Source: Candidatus Thorarchaeota archaeon (GTDB taxonomy: Archaea; Asgardarchaeota; Thorarchaeia; Thorarchaeales; Thorarchaeaceae). From it: DNA of 11,622 nt. Made by a program: the position numbers and the translations under genes. Position 1 is the first letter of the stretch, and each line of letters starts with the position of its first letter. Shown here piece after piece: positions 1 to 6,828 of this stretch. The stretch covers positions 1 to 11,622 of the forward strand of contig JABCSP010000042.1 in NCBI GenBank assembly GCA_018238825.1, in the 5' to 3' direction. The notes beneath the pieces were generated by a model. The model had not been told where the DNA came from. It ran no database searches and saw nothing but the letters and a program-made list of their open reading frames with translations.

Positions 1-1219
1 CCGCAGGAAGCATCCTGTATACTCCTAGTCCTGTTCCCCTGATCATTTCTTTGATATCCATAGATACGGGTCCAGCTCTTGATACAATAACTGGAATTGT
101 CATTGCCACACGGCCATCCGGTCTCAATACTTGCGCAATCTGTGCTAATGCTTCACGATAAAGCTCAGTTAGTTCTTCAATGATTTCTTCTGCTTCTTTG
201 GCGGTGGGTTTCTTCTTGGTCACCGGTCCAAGACTCGGTTCGAAAGCCACTGCATCAACTTCCTTGCGAATAAGATTAGTGAGATTTCGTGCATCTCCTC
301 TTATTATATCAAAGCGTATTTGTTCACCAATATCTCTTCCAAACCAAGACAAGTTCGCTTTAGTGCCCTGTACTTGATTTCCGTTAATATCGACACCAAT
401 AACCTTCATTCCAAGCATAGCTGCTTCCATGAGAAGAGTACCAGAGCCACAGAAGGGGTCGAGTACTGTATCACCTGGTCTAGCTCCAGCAAGATTGAGA
501 AGGGTCCTGCATATCTTAGGACTAGTGCTGATCTCTGAGGAGATGTATGGTCTTGACTCATCACGATACTGTTGAAGCAATGAGTCGTATATCACCATAG
601 TTCTCGCTAGATAGAGATTTTTCTCAGTGAATGCTGCCAGTATCTCCGCGTTAGGTGGAGTCAGTAGATTGTTTTTAGCAATGGTCTTTGGCCAGAGGGC
701 CAGATTCATCCGCTTGACTTTACGTCTGTCTGGCTCATCATATGCAAAATAGTCTGCTTTACGAGCTCCCTTCTGAAGTAGTAACTTCTTGATTGTATCA
801 TCCAACCCTCGAGTAAATCTACGATATTGGATTGGTGCTTTCCCATCAATAATGGGATAGGTGCTGACGCCGAACTTGATTTTCTTTCCTCTCGGACGCT
901 GCCATAAATCAGGTAACCACGGACAACTTGTGATGATTTCTAATGCCTCTCTGTCAGGTTTCCCATTGGTTGGATACGCATTTGTGGGTATGATAATGTT
1001 GTAAGTCTGTATCACCCGACCTACTTTGTAGCAACCACCAAGTGCAGCTTGCATATCTACAACTTCTTCGAGACTCAATTTTTCCTTGAAGTCAAGAATA
1101 ACTGCATGTCGTGAATGATCAGAAACGACCGCCTCATATCCTCTATTCCTCACGTAGACGAGGAGTTCTGCAATACTGAGTAACCAATTTGAACCCAGTA
1201 TGAACATGTATTCAACCAT
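1..1219 (-). CDS. THUMP/Trm11 (TrmG10)-like RNA methyltransferase, C-terminus cut by window start
   Basis: I translated this minus-strand frame by hand: 406 residues are visible, with no stop before base 1. The N-terminus (MVEYMFILGSNWLLSIAELL) resembles archaeal tRNA guanosine-10 N2-methyltransferases. Residues of about 60-190 would hold the THUMP-type RNA-binding part, and a Rossmann methyltransferase domain follows. SAM motif I is clear (LDPFCGSGTLLMEA, D254 to A266), and an acidic VDIN follows about 25 residues later. The usual catalytic motif IV of this family, DPPY or NPPY, is replaced by E327-P-S-L-G-P332. The likely role is N2-methylation of a guanosine in tRNA, but the altered motif makes substrate and chemistry uncertain. 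The ATG lies 2 bases after the TAA of the endonuclease-IV-like gene, with GGAG about 12 bases upstream, so it is the last gene of a three-gene operon. An alternative start is the next ATG, at residue 5. Confidence 0.8.
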   Translation of the reverse strand, partial: MVEYMFILGSNWLLSIAELLVYVRNRGYEAVVSDHSRHAVILDFKEKLSLEEVVDMQAALGGCYKVGRVIQTYNIIIPTNAYPTNGKPDREALEIITSCPWLPDLWQRPRGKKIKFGVSTYPIIDGKAPIQYRRFTRGLDDTIKKLLLQKGARKADYFAYDEPDRRKVKRMNLALWPKTIAKNNLLTPPNAEILAAFTEKNLYLARTMVIYDSLLQQYRDESRPYISSEISTSPKICRTLLNLAGARPGDTVLDPFCGSGTLLMEAAMLGMKVIGVDINGNQVQGTKANLSWFGRDIGEQIRFDIIRGDARNLTNLIRKEVDAVAFEPSLGPVTKKKPTAKEAEEIIEELTELYREALAQIAQVLRPDGRVAMTIPVIVSRAGPVSMDIKEMIRGTGLGVYRMLPA

Positions 1220-1221
1220 CG

Positions 1222-2097
1222 TTATATCTTCTCCATCTCTTCAAGCAGAAACTTTGCGTATAATGCTCCCTCAAGAGGGTTTGGAGTTTCGCATATGAAC
1301 GTAGGCTTATATCCAACTTCATGAACTATTTCCATAAGTGGATACAAATCTGGTCCCCACTCCCCTCCGAAAGGTTTGTGCGATGCTTCTCCCTTCTCGG
1401 TGAATGTAATTGCACTAATGTGGAAGTGCATATTATCCAGAAACAGTTTGCCTAGTTCATTTTCGAACTGATTGAAGACTTTCAGGTAGCTCTCTTTGTC
1501 AGTCATCTTTCCCTGTCTTCGTGCATAAAGATGCGCCCAATCAATGGTTGGTATGCATCCATCTACATCCTGACATAATCTGATAATTTGTTCAATTGAA
1601 CCAAACATACTAAGTTTTCCAGCAATTTCTGGTGCAAGAAATGCCCCCTCTCCAAGGTGACCAGCCTCTTCCCATACACTCTGCAAAGAGTCTCTCATGA
1701 CTATGTGTGCTTTCTCAGGGCTTAGTCCACCAAAAGTACCAGGATGAAATACTATCCTCTTCACAGCCATCAGAGGAGCAAATTTGAGAGCTTTGATGAG
1801 CCTCTGTCTTGAACGTTCGCGAATTTGAGGGTCTTTAGATGCAATATTGATGTAGTATGCTGCATGCATACTCATTGTGATGTTGTTACTTCGAGCAAGA
1901 TCCCCAATCTGTTTTGCCCTTTCTTCACTGGTTCTTAATCCATGTACAGCTGCATATTCGAGTGCATCCATACCTGCATCTACTAGAATCTGGAAAACGC
2001 GTTCAATTTTACCTTGCGCATCAGCAGGAAATCCTGCAGGACCAAAATGAACTTGGCTCAGATCAATCACTACTCCAGAGTGAATTCCCATCGACAA
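1222..2097 (-). CDS. Endonuclease IV-like (Nfo/AP endonuclease 2 family) TIM-barrel protein
   Basis: This 291-residue protein matches the xylose-isomerase-like TIM barrel of AP endonuclease family 2. Candidate zinc ligands appear in the order expected for endonuclease IV: H78 (SMHAAYYINIAS), H118 (VFHPG), E157 (PEIAGK), D186 and H189 (TIDWAH), H226 (FHIS), H240 (GEASHKPF) and E270 (ICETP). In bacterial endonuclease IV the H240 position sits in DRHEHIG; the aspartate two residues before it is an alanine here, as I align it. The GExxHxP form resembles archaeal members. The likely role is incision at abasic sites during base-excision repair, with a sugar-phosphate isomerase as the alternative reading. 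The ATG start overlaps the end of the DUF6125-like gene by 28 bases; the third codon is a second possible ATG (22-base overlap). The methyltransferase gene follows after 2 bases. Confidence 0.85.
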   Translation of the reverse strand: MSMGIHSGVVIDLSQVHFGPAGFPADAQGKIERVFQILVDAGMDALEYAAVHGLRTSEERAKQIGDLARSNNITMSMHAAYYINIASKDPQIRERSRQRLIKALKFAPLMAVKRIVFHPGTFGGLSPEKAHIVMRDSLQSVWEEAGHLGEGAFLAPEIAGKLSMFGSIEQIIRLCQDVDGCIPTIDWAHLYARRQGKMTDKESYLKVFNQFENELGKLFLDNMHFHISAITFTEKGEASHKPFGGEWGPDLYPLMEIVHEVGYKPTFICETPNPLEGALYAKFLLEEMEKI

Positions 2098-2573
2098 TAT
2101 GCATCCTCTGGGTGATCATCCGGAGGACAGAAAATACAACGGGTCTTAATCATTGGATCAATTGTTTTTGCAAAGTAACTGTATTCAATCTCTCCCACAG
2201 GCCTGCATGGAAAATCTGGAAGTCCTTTTCGATTTCGTGCGAGCTGGACTCGACATGCGTTCATTGTAAATATCAGTGTCTTCTCGTCTTTCCATTCAGT
2301 TGACTGTGTGTTGAGTCTTGCATAAACTCGATATCCAAGGGCCTGCTCAAGGGACTTGAGACCTCCCTTAGGATCTATTCCAAACTCTTTCATTATCCGT
2401 TTGGCTTCAATCGGAGAGAATATCTTCCATGCTTCTTTGTCCATCTCGATAGCGACATCCATCCCATACTTCTTCTCGAGTGCAAGGAAGTATGCACCAT
2501 CCATAGCCTGCCATGCTTTAGCATACGCATCAATTATCTTGAGCAGTTCCTCTTTTGGTAAGTCTTCGAACAT
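2070..2573 (-). CDS. DUF6125-like cysteine-containing cytosolic protein
   Basis: This 167-residue soluble protein has no signal peptide or membrane segment. The N-terminal half is helical (LPKEELLKIIDAYAKAWQAMDGAYFLALEKKYG). A middle segment runs IEAKRIMKEFG. The C-terminal half carries five cysteines: C107 (NACRVQ), C123 (DFPCRPVG), C146 and C149 (TRCIFCPPD) and C160 (DAYCRWEF), with H154 nearby. From memory, the pattern FPC, TIDPxIxTRCxxCPPDxHP and CxWEFTLE matches the uncharacterised DUF6125 family; no biochemical function is known to me. The cysteines could bind a metal or cluster, which is inference. It is the first gene of the minus-strand operon and its TAG stop lies 28 bases inside the endonuclease-IV-like gene, suggesting coupled translation. 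The intergenic region upstream diverges toward the UbiA gene. Confidence 0.8.
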   Translation of the reverse strand: MFEDLPKEELLKIIDAYAKAWQAMDGAYFLALEKKYGMDVAIEMDKEAWKIFSPIEAKRIMKEFGIDPKGGLKSLEQALGYRVYARLNTQSTEWKDEKTLIFTMNACRVQLARNRKGLPDFPCRPVGEIEYSYFAKTIDPMIKTRCIFCPPDDHPEDAYCRWEFTLE

Positions 2574-2645
2574 AATCCATCGCCTATATCATTTCAGAGC
2601 GCCCTAGAATATGAGTGATTGGGTTTGTTCCTCATTGCCCACAAG

Positions 2646-2658
2646 TCTTTAATCTGGA
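2646..2658 (+). promoter_or_regulatory. Possible TATA box for the UbiA prenyltransferase gene
   Basis: The A/T-rich element CTTTAAT is centred near base 2651, about 31 bases before the ATG at 2682. Archaeal transcription normally begins about 25 bases downstream of the TATA centre, giving a leader of only about 5 bases. The GAAGG touching the ATG is too close to act as a normal ribosome site. The call rests on spacing alone. Confidence 0.35.
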
Positions 2659-2681
2659 CTATTATCCATTTTCGATGAAGG

Positions 2682-3635
2682 ATGGAGAAACCTTTGACAG
2701 AAACAGATACATCACGCAAAATAGACATTCGTGCATTTCTTTCAATAATAAGACCTCAGAATTGTATTATTGGAGGCCTTACAGTGATTGCAGGGATTGC
2801 TATAGCCTATAACATCCACTTCCCCTCTGGCGATTATACTGGGCTCTCTCCTTTCTTGTATCTATTTGTTTATGGTTATATTACATATTTTCTAGTTGCT
2901 GCTGGTGGGAACGTAGTAAATGATATCTATGATATCGAGATTGATAAAATCAACAGACCCCACAGAGCTCTACCCAGTGGAAGAATGACGGTAAAACAAG
3001 CATGGGCATTTGTAGCATTTTTGAGCATCCTTGGAGTTTTCTTTGCTTGGCTACCAGGTCGACCCATTAGTGCACTAATTGTTCTATTCTTCACATTAAT
3101 TGGATACATCTATGCTGCAAAAGTAAAGACTCTTGGTCTTGCTGGTAATTTTATGGTCGCTTTTTCATTTGCCTTTGGTGTGCTGTATGGATCAATGATA
3201 TTTGCAGAAGTTTTGTCGTTCACAATCTGGTATACAATTTCAATTCCAGCTTGGCTTTTCTTCTTTACAGCTTTCCTGATTCTACAAGCTCGAGAAACAA
3301 TTAAGGGTGCAGAGGATGTTGAAGGTGATGAATTACGAGATGTTCGCACAATAGCAAGAATCTACGGTTACAAGCCAGCTGCGATAGTAGCAGGAACACT
3401 CAATTTTCTAGGGGTCTTGAGTTATGTCCTCATCTGGGTCTGGGGATTCGCAGACTTTGCGCTTTGGCCACTCTTGATTCTGGGTGCTGCGGTTGTTTTT
3501 GGAGCTGGAGTTCTACCTCTTACAAGACCTGATGACAAGAAACGACTTATGATTGCAAGTACCTTGGATAAAGTAGGTGCACTAGTAGGGTTGATTGCTT
3601 TTGTGACCATCCCGCTCTTTGCGATATTGTTCTGA
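2682..3635 (+). CDS. UbiA-family prenyltransferase, probable DGGGP synthase (archaeal ether-lipid synthesis)
   Basis: This 317-residue integral membrane protein has about eight or nine hydrophobic segments. Both aspartate-rich motifs of the UbiA superfamily are intact. The first is N80-D-I-Y-D84-I-E-I-D88, followed by KINRPHRALPSGR. The second is KGAEDVEGDELRD around residues 208-220. The INRPxRxLPSG and DVEGD forms resemble archaeal digeranylgeranylglyceryl phosphate synthase, which joins geranylgeranyl diphosphate to geranylgeranylglyceryl phosphate to make the second ether bond of archaeal membrane lipids. The polar N-terminus (about 15 residues before IRAFLSIIRPQN) is slightly longer than usual. 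A quinone or heme prenyltransferase is the alternative. The gene is alone on the plus strand, diverging from the DUF6125-like operon and converging 3 bases from the Yip1-like gene. Confidence 0.88.
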   Translation: MEKPLTETDTSRKIDIRAFLSIIRPQNCIIGGLTVIAGIAIAYNIHFPSGDYTGLSPFLYLFVYGYITYFLVAAGGNVVNDIYDIEIDKINRPHRALPSGRMTVKQAWAFVAFLSILGVFFAWLPGRPISALIVLFFTLIGYIYAAKVKTLGLAGNFMVAFSFAFGVLYGSMIFAEVLSFTIWYTISIPAWLFFFTAFLILQARETIKGAEDVEGDELRDVRTIARIYGYKPAAIVAGTLNFLGVLSYVLIWVWGFADFALWPLLILGAAVVFGAGVLPLTRPDDKKRLMIASTLDKVGALVGLIAFVTIPLFAILF

Positions 3636-3638
3636 AAC

Positions 3639-4478
3639 CTAATGCACTTGCCAAAAGGTCCAAATTAGCACAATAGTGCATAGGATTGCAACAACGGTTG
3701 CCCATGAGGTAGACGTGTCATGGGCTTCTCTTATACCAAAGATAAGCAGAAATCCTGTCCATAGAAAACTACCTGTCGTCAAAATATCAATTATCCACCA
3801 AACCCCCGAGTTATACGCGAAATTCACTATGTCCGGCGTTATGGCTATTAATGCCCCAGGACTGGAGAAATTTACTACCGTAGGATACGCTGGTAACACT
3901 ACGAGAATAACAATGATTGCGAGAAGCCGGACAAGAACCACAGGGAGCATGCTATACCCAACGATTGCTAGAGTCTTCATCTTACCTCCAGTCCCTCCCG
4001 CCAATCTGAAAGCGAAGTAGGCAAATGCTGTACCGATAATGAGATAGATTAATCCCAGCATTATACTGGGTAGCAAACCAATCAATGCTACGATGTAGAA
4101 ATGTCCTCCATATGGACTAAGCAATACATTGGTATTCACTGTTTCCATTGTTGTTGCATTCACTAAAACAGAAGCTGTCACTTTTGATGACAATGTTAGA
4201 AAGAGACCCGCAATAATAGCTGCATTGATTAAGATTACAATGAATGGCCCAACTATATCTGGTCTTTGACCAATATCACGATAGGTTACAGAGGGTTTTC
4301 TGATAACACCCCATAATCTCTCACCTGTTCCCATGAAGCGTACTTCCTTCGCTTCTGGTTTTTTCAACATCGGTAAGATTCTCTCAAGAGTTTCTTCTGC
4401 AATTTTCTCTCGACATATCGGACATATAGTTGCATCAGCTGGTACGGGACTATCACAGAATTCACAGCGTCTAACCAT
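3639..4478 (-). CDS. Zinc-ribbon plus Yip1-like integral membrane protein
   Basis: This 279-residue protein begins with a zinc ribbon: C5-x2-C8 and C19-x2-C22 (CEFC, CPIC). A polar linker to about residue 70 follows, containing ERLWGVIRKPSVTYRDIGQRPD, which is the lead-in typical of Yip1-domain proteins. Five hydrophobic segments follow, at about 76-97, 127-158, 166-196, 225-249 and 258-276. Yip1-family proteins in eukaryotes act in vesicle trafficking with Rab GTPases; prokaryotic relatives are mostly uncharacterised membrane proteins, so no pathway is claimed. The ribbon would lie outside the bilayer before the first helix, probably cytoplasmic. The start is well supported by AGGTGA 7 bases upstream and a TATA element further out. 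It is a single-gene transcript between the UbiA gene and an S-component gene. Confidence 0.8.
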   Translation of the reverse strand: MVRRCEFCDSPVPADATICPICREKIAEETLERILPMLKKPEAKEVRFMGTGERLWGVIRKPSVTYRDIGQRPDIVGPFIVILINAAIIAGLFLTLSSKVTASVLVNATTMETVNTNVLLSPYGGHFYIVALIGLLPSIMLGLIYLIIGTAFAYFAFRLAGGTGGKMKTLAIVGYSMLPVVLVRLLAIIVILVVLPAYPTVVNFSSPGALIAITPDIVNFAYNSGVWWIIDILTTGSFLWTGFLLIFGIREAHDTSTSWATVVAILCTIVLIWTFWQVH

Positions 4479-4485
4479 AATCCAT

Positions 4486-4491
4486 TCACCT
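4486..4491 (-). promoter_or_regulatory. Shine-Dalgarno site of the zinc-ribbon/Yip1 gene
   Basis: On the minus strand the sequence reads AGGTGA, ending 7 bases before the ATG at 4478. It fits pairing with the 16S rRNA 3' end and fixes the start codon. It is one of the few clear ribosome sites in the window. Confidence 0.7.
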
Positions 4492-4526
4492 GTAAGGGGA
4501 CCACTACTTCTGATTGTTGCTTCTGT

Positions 4527-4537
4527 CTATTTAAGCG
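4527..4537 (-). promoter_or_regulatory. TATA box of the zinc-ribbon/Yip1 gene
   Basis: Read on the minus strand, CTTAAATA lies about 50 bases upstream of the ATG at 4478. A start site 25 bases downstream (near 4505) would give a leader of about 25 bases containing the AGGTGA site. Element, spacing and ribosome site agree. Confidence 0.65.
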
Positions 4538-4565
4538 AATGCCGGTTGTTTCAGAACACTTCAGG

Positions 4566-5255
4566 TTACCACATTTTGAAGGTCTTGAATATTCCGGTGG
4601 GATATACGATAATGAATGGAATTAGTGCATCCCACAGACTCTGAAAACTATTGAGAATTATTGCATAGCTAATAATGAACTCCATTGTGAAGAATGGATA
4701 TGCAATGGAACCATATAGTAGATTTATGGGGACCATTAGAGCTAATCTCATAACAAAGGCAAGAATCATGAGAGTGGCATAGAATTTCGGTCGTGAGAGG
4801 GCCTCCCCCCCTACATTGTTTTTCAATTTACGAACACCATACCATGGAATCACTATCATAGGCAAAGTAGCAATGAGTTTCATGACCGGACCTATTGCTG
4901 TTGGGTCATAGAGAAAGAGACCCATTGTTCCAGCAATTACGCATACCAAACCTACCCAGATTCCTCCTATTAGGAATGCTATGATCCAGAATATTGATAC
5001 TGGATCGAAGATAGCTATTCCCCAACCGGGAATTCTTGGAACTATCTCGGCAACAGGTGCAATAGCAATAGATAATGATGCAAGTACACTGGCCAGTACT
5101 ACTCGCTTGACTTTCTTACTACTATCGGATTCTGGGATGGATTCAAGGTTAATTTCTTCTTCATTGATTGAATGACTTTCCATTGAAGTTGCCCCATGGG
5201 TGGTGGTGTCGCCCTGACTCTTTTGCGAAAGGTTCTCCCTTATCAATATACCCAT
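4566..5255 (-). CDS. ECF-type transporter S component-like membrane protein (left arm of divergent block)
   Basis: The first 50 residues of this 229-residue protein are polar and acidic (INEEEINLESIPESDSSKK). Five to six membrane segments follow, at about 52-74, 86-115, 120-139, 159-182 and 186-224. The stretch GIAIFDPVSIFWIIAFLIGG, then GLFLYDPTAIGPVMKLIATLP, resembles S components of energy-coupling-factor (ECF) vitamin transporters, which bind the substrate in the membrane. The substrate cannot be told from sequence, and no EcfA ATPase or EcfT gene lies in the window. The start is uncertain: the ATG at 5255 has no ribosome site, while an ATG at 5183 (residue 25) lies well downstream of a TATATTGATAA element near 5240 and would remove most of the odd tail. 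The winged-helix gene ends 31 bases upstream, suggesting one transcript. Confidence 0.72.
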   Translation of the reverse strand: MGILIRENLSQKSQGDTTTHGATSMESHSINEEEINLESIPESDSSKKVKRVVLASVLASLSIAIAPVAEIVPRIPGWGIAIFDPVSIFWIIAFLIGGIWVGLVCVIAGTMGLFLYDPTAIGPVMKLIATLPMIVIPWYGVRKLKNNVGGEALSRPKFYATLMILAFVMRLALMVPINLLYGSIAYPFFTMEFIISYAIILNSFQSLWDALIPFIIVYPTGIFKTFKMW

Positions 5256-5286
5256 ATGTTGTTAGATACCCATTATTGAGTAATGA

Positions 5287-5742
5287 TTATGTTGTGTCCC
5301 CTAAGAGACGATCCACCTTACCCGAAAACTCCTCATGGGTTGCTGGTTGGAACTTGGGTCGACTCATCATCTGAAGCAATTTGCGTGTTGGCTCAAGCCA
5401 ATCCGGATTGATTCTCCACTCTGCCCAGTCGATTCCAGAAGTGAGTGATGTTCTACTGATTATCAGCCGTGATGAAACCAAATCATTCATACCATTCAAG
5501 ATTGTACCTATCGTAACTGCACCAACAATTGATCTCACGTGACGAGCTGCTCTTAGAATATCTGCTGTGGTTACCCACTCTCCATCTTCTGCGAGAACCT
5601 TGAGAACTTTCAATCTAACTGGATCTGCATCGATAGCTCCCTTCAATGGTGCAAGATTTATGGGTTGGAGGTGCCTATCAAAATTCTCTTCCTTCTCCCA
5701 TGGTTCGTCATCCTGATTTTTGCGAAATGAACTGAATTCCAA
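5287..5742 (-). CDS. Winged-helix DNA-binding protein, TTG start (left arm)
   Basis: This 151-residue protein has no membrane segment. After a charged N-terminus, a winged-helix-like fold runs from about residue 38 to 118 (DADPVRLKVLKVLAEDGEWVT, then ILRAAR, then LNGMNDLVSSRLI, and a wing near SGIDWAEWRI). I do not recognise a named family; an ArsR/MarR-like regulator is the nearest description. The only reasonable start is TTG at 5742, because an in-frame TGA lies 21 bases upstream and no ATG occurs before about residue 85. A GTTATATC element is centred about 29 bases before the TTG, so the mRNA may be leaderless. It heads a two-gene unit with the downstream S-component gene and could control the divergent promoter region; that role is inference. 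Confidence 0.7.
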   Translation of the reverse strand: MEFSSFRKNQDDEPWEKEENFDRHLQPINLAPLKGAIDADPVRLKVLKVLAEDGEWVTTADILRAARHVRSIVGAVTIGTILNGMNDLVSSRLIISRTSLTSGIDWAEWRINPDWLEPTRKLLQMMSRPKFQPATHEEFSGKVDRLLGDTT

Positions 5743-5767
5743 TATAGGTACACCACATAGTCATCAG

Positions 5768-5775
5768 GATATAAC
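5768..5775 (-). promoter_or_regulatory. TATA box of the left arm (winged-helix/S-component unit)
   Basis: On the minus strand GTTATATC is preceded by a purine-rich CAAAAG, which resembles a TFB recognition element. Its centre is about 29 bases from the TTG at 5742, consistent with leaderless transcription. Confidence 0.5.
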
Positions 5776-5806
5776 CTTTTGAACCGAAGTATTATGCTAA
5801 AACGCT

Positions 5807-5814
5807 TGTGCACA
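5807..5814. promoter_or_regulatory. Palindrome TGTGCACA between the divergent promoters
   Basis: This perfect 8-base inverted repeat lies close to the midpoint of the two opposing TATA elements (centres near 5771 and 5834). It could be an operator for one of the flanking winged-helix proteins. A single 8-base palindrome is weak evidence. Confidence 0.3.
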
Positions 5815-5829
5815 GTCCTTACACAACCC

Positions 5830-5840
5830 TTATTTTGATA
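5830..5840 (+). promoter_or_regulatory. TATA-like element of the right arm (winged-helix/S-component/hypB unit)
   Basis: TATTTTGATA is centred about 25 bases before the ATG at 5860. No ribosome site precedes that ATG, so a leaderless mRNA is plausible and mirrors the opposite arm. Confidence 0.45.
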
Positions 5841-5859
5841 GATTACACCGACTTGAACC

Positions 5860-6237
5860 ATGAGCGCTCGTGATCCTATGGTTGGGCTATTCAATAGGAG
5901 CTTCAACAAACCCTCTGATTTGCTCTGCTGTGCCTTTGGGCTCCGTACTAGTGAGTTTGATGTCTATTTCCAACTGATATCTGGTCCTAAGTCTGTTGAA
6001 CAGATTGCGGAGCGACTCAAGAAGGACCGAAGTAATATTCAAAGGGTACTAAAAAAACTCCATTCCAAGGGTCTCGTAATGCGTAACACCCACAAGATTC
6101 AGCGGGGTGGTTACTATTACGAATACAGTGCAGAAGATACTGAAGTTGTTAGGAACCAAATTCTTGCTCAACTTGAAGAATGGTACACAGCAACCAAAAG
6201 CTTCTTGATAGCGAGCTGGTCGCCAACGGCTCAGTAA
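5860..6237 (+). CDS. TrmB/MarR-like winged-helix regulator (right arm)
   Basis: This 125-residue soluble protein has a helix-turn-helix at about residues 43-73 (PKSVEQIAERLKKDRSNIQRVLKKLHSKGLVMR) and a wing rich in aromatic residues (QRGGYYYEYSA, 82-91). The layout resembles archaeal TrmB/MarR-type regulators, but there is no C-terminal sugar-binding domain, so it may be a small local regulator. A final helix (residues 93-115) could mediate dimerisation. Two adjacent cysteines (C23, C24) precede the HTH. The ATG at 5860 is supported by the TATA-like element about 25 bases upstream; an in-frame ATG at residue 7 is the alternative. The S-component gene starts 24 bases after its stop, so they are probably co-transcribed. 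It does not look like a duplicate of the opposite winged-helix protein. Confidence 0.75.
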   Translation: MSARDPMVGLFNRSFNKPSDLLCCAFGLRTSEFDVYFQLISGPKSVEQIAERLKKDRSNIQRVLKKLHSKGLVMRNTHKIQRGGYYYEYSAEDTEVVRNQILAQLEEWYTATKSFLIASWSPTAQ

Positions 6238-6248
6238 ATATTCATACT

Positions 6249-6252
6249 GAGG
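6249..6252 (+). promoter_or_regulatory. Ribosome binding site of the right-arm S-component gene
   Basis: GAGG ends 9 bases before the ATG at 6262, within the 24-base gap after the winged-helix gene, and supports that start. Confidence 0.4.
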
Positions 6253-6261
6253 CAAGTTTCT

Positions 6262-6822
6262 ATGTCAATTGTACCGATTAAGACTAACACAATTGCGCTC
6301 ACAACTATAGCAATGATTGCGGCTCTCGGAATTGTTGTTCGCTATACCATTCAAATCCCGATTATTCCAAATGCTGTTGTTCTAACACCTGGCTTCATGT
6401 TTTCAATTCTTGGTGGCATAATCGGAGGATTACCTGGTGGTATTATTGTTGGGGCGATTGTCGGAATATCAGGAGCCCTTTCAGGGACTGAGATTCCTAT
6501 TCTTCCAATGTTTGGCAATATCTGCTTGGGAATTGGGTCTGGATATGCAATCTATTTTTCAAAACGTGACAATTTGAAGTATTACATTCTAGTGATTCTT
6601 GGTAGTGGAATCATTGGAGGGTTCTTCCCAACTATTACCGTCTTCTCATCATTTGTTGACCCATTAATTGTCAATGTGATTGCGGCCTCTATTGATATGG
6701 CTCAAGCATTTCTATGGGCTGTATTGGCACTCGCAGTCGAAAAGAAGATCATTCGTCCAATAGTTGGTAACTATCTATACTCTGAAGTAGAGATTAAAGA
6801 ACTAGATGAACACGAAGGCTAG
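6262..6822 (+). CDS. ECF-type transporter S component-like membrane protein (right arm)
   Basis: This 186-residue protein is very hydrophobic, with about six membrane segments (12-31, 38-58, 59-76, 82-99, 106-126 and 140-159) and an acidic C-terminal tail. The opening (ALTTIAMIAALGIVVRYTI), the glycine-rich SILGGIIGGLPGGIIVGAIVGISGAL and the length are typical of vitamin-type ECF S components (BioY/RibU/ThiT class in a broad sense). It lacks the N-terminal Met-His-Ile and loop histidines of the nickel/cobalt subunit CbiM/NikM, so nickel uptake is not supported despite the adjacent hypB. It is clearly different in sequence from the S component on the other arm. hypB begins 6 bases after its stop, so they should share a transcript. 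Substrate unknown. Confidence 0.75.
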   Translation: MSIVPIKTNTIALTTIAMIAALGIVVRYTIQIPIIPNAVVLTPGFMFSILGGIIGGLPGGIIVGAIVGISGALSGTEIPILPMFGNICLGIGSGYAIYFSKRDNLKYYILVILGSGIIGGFFPTITVFSSFVDPLIVNVIAASIDMAQAFLWAVLALAVEKKIIRPIVGNYLYSEVEIKELDEHEG

Positions 6823-6828
6823 TATACG

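Noticed and set aside
180..538. Plus-strand open frames of 65 and 72 residues
   Set aside because: They lie antisense to the methyltransferase gene, whose motif I and homologous composition are clear; their translations show no domain character.
5658..5909. Minus-strand 83-residue open frame across the divergent promoter region
   Set aside because: It overlaps the winged-helix gene in another frame and antisense to the start of the right-arm regulator, with no recognisable fold.
6262..6822. Nickel/cobalt S component (CbiM/NikM) suggested by the adjacent hypB
   Set aside because: The N-terminal Met-His-Ile and further metal-binding histidines expected in that family are missing; the protein has no histidine in its membrane part.
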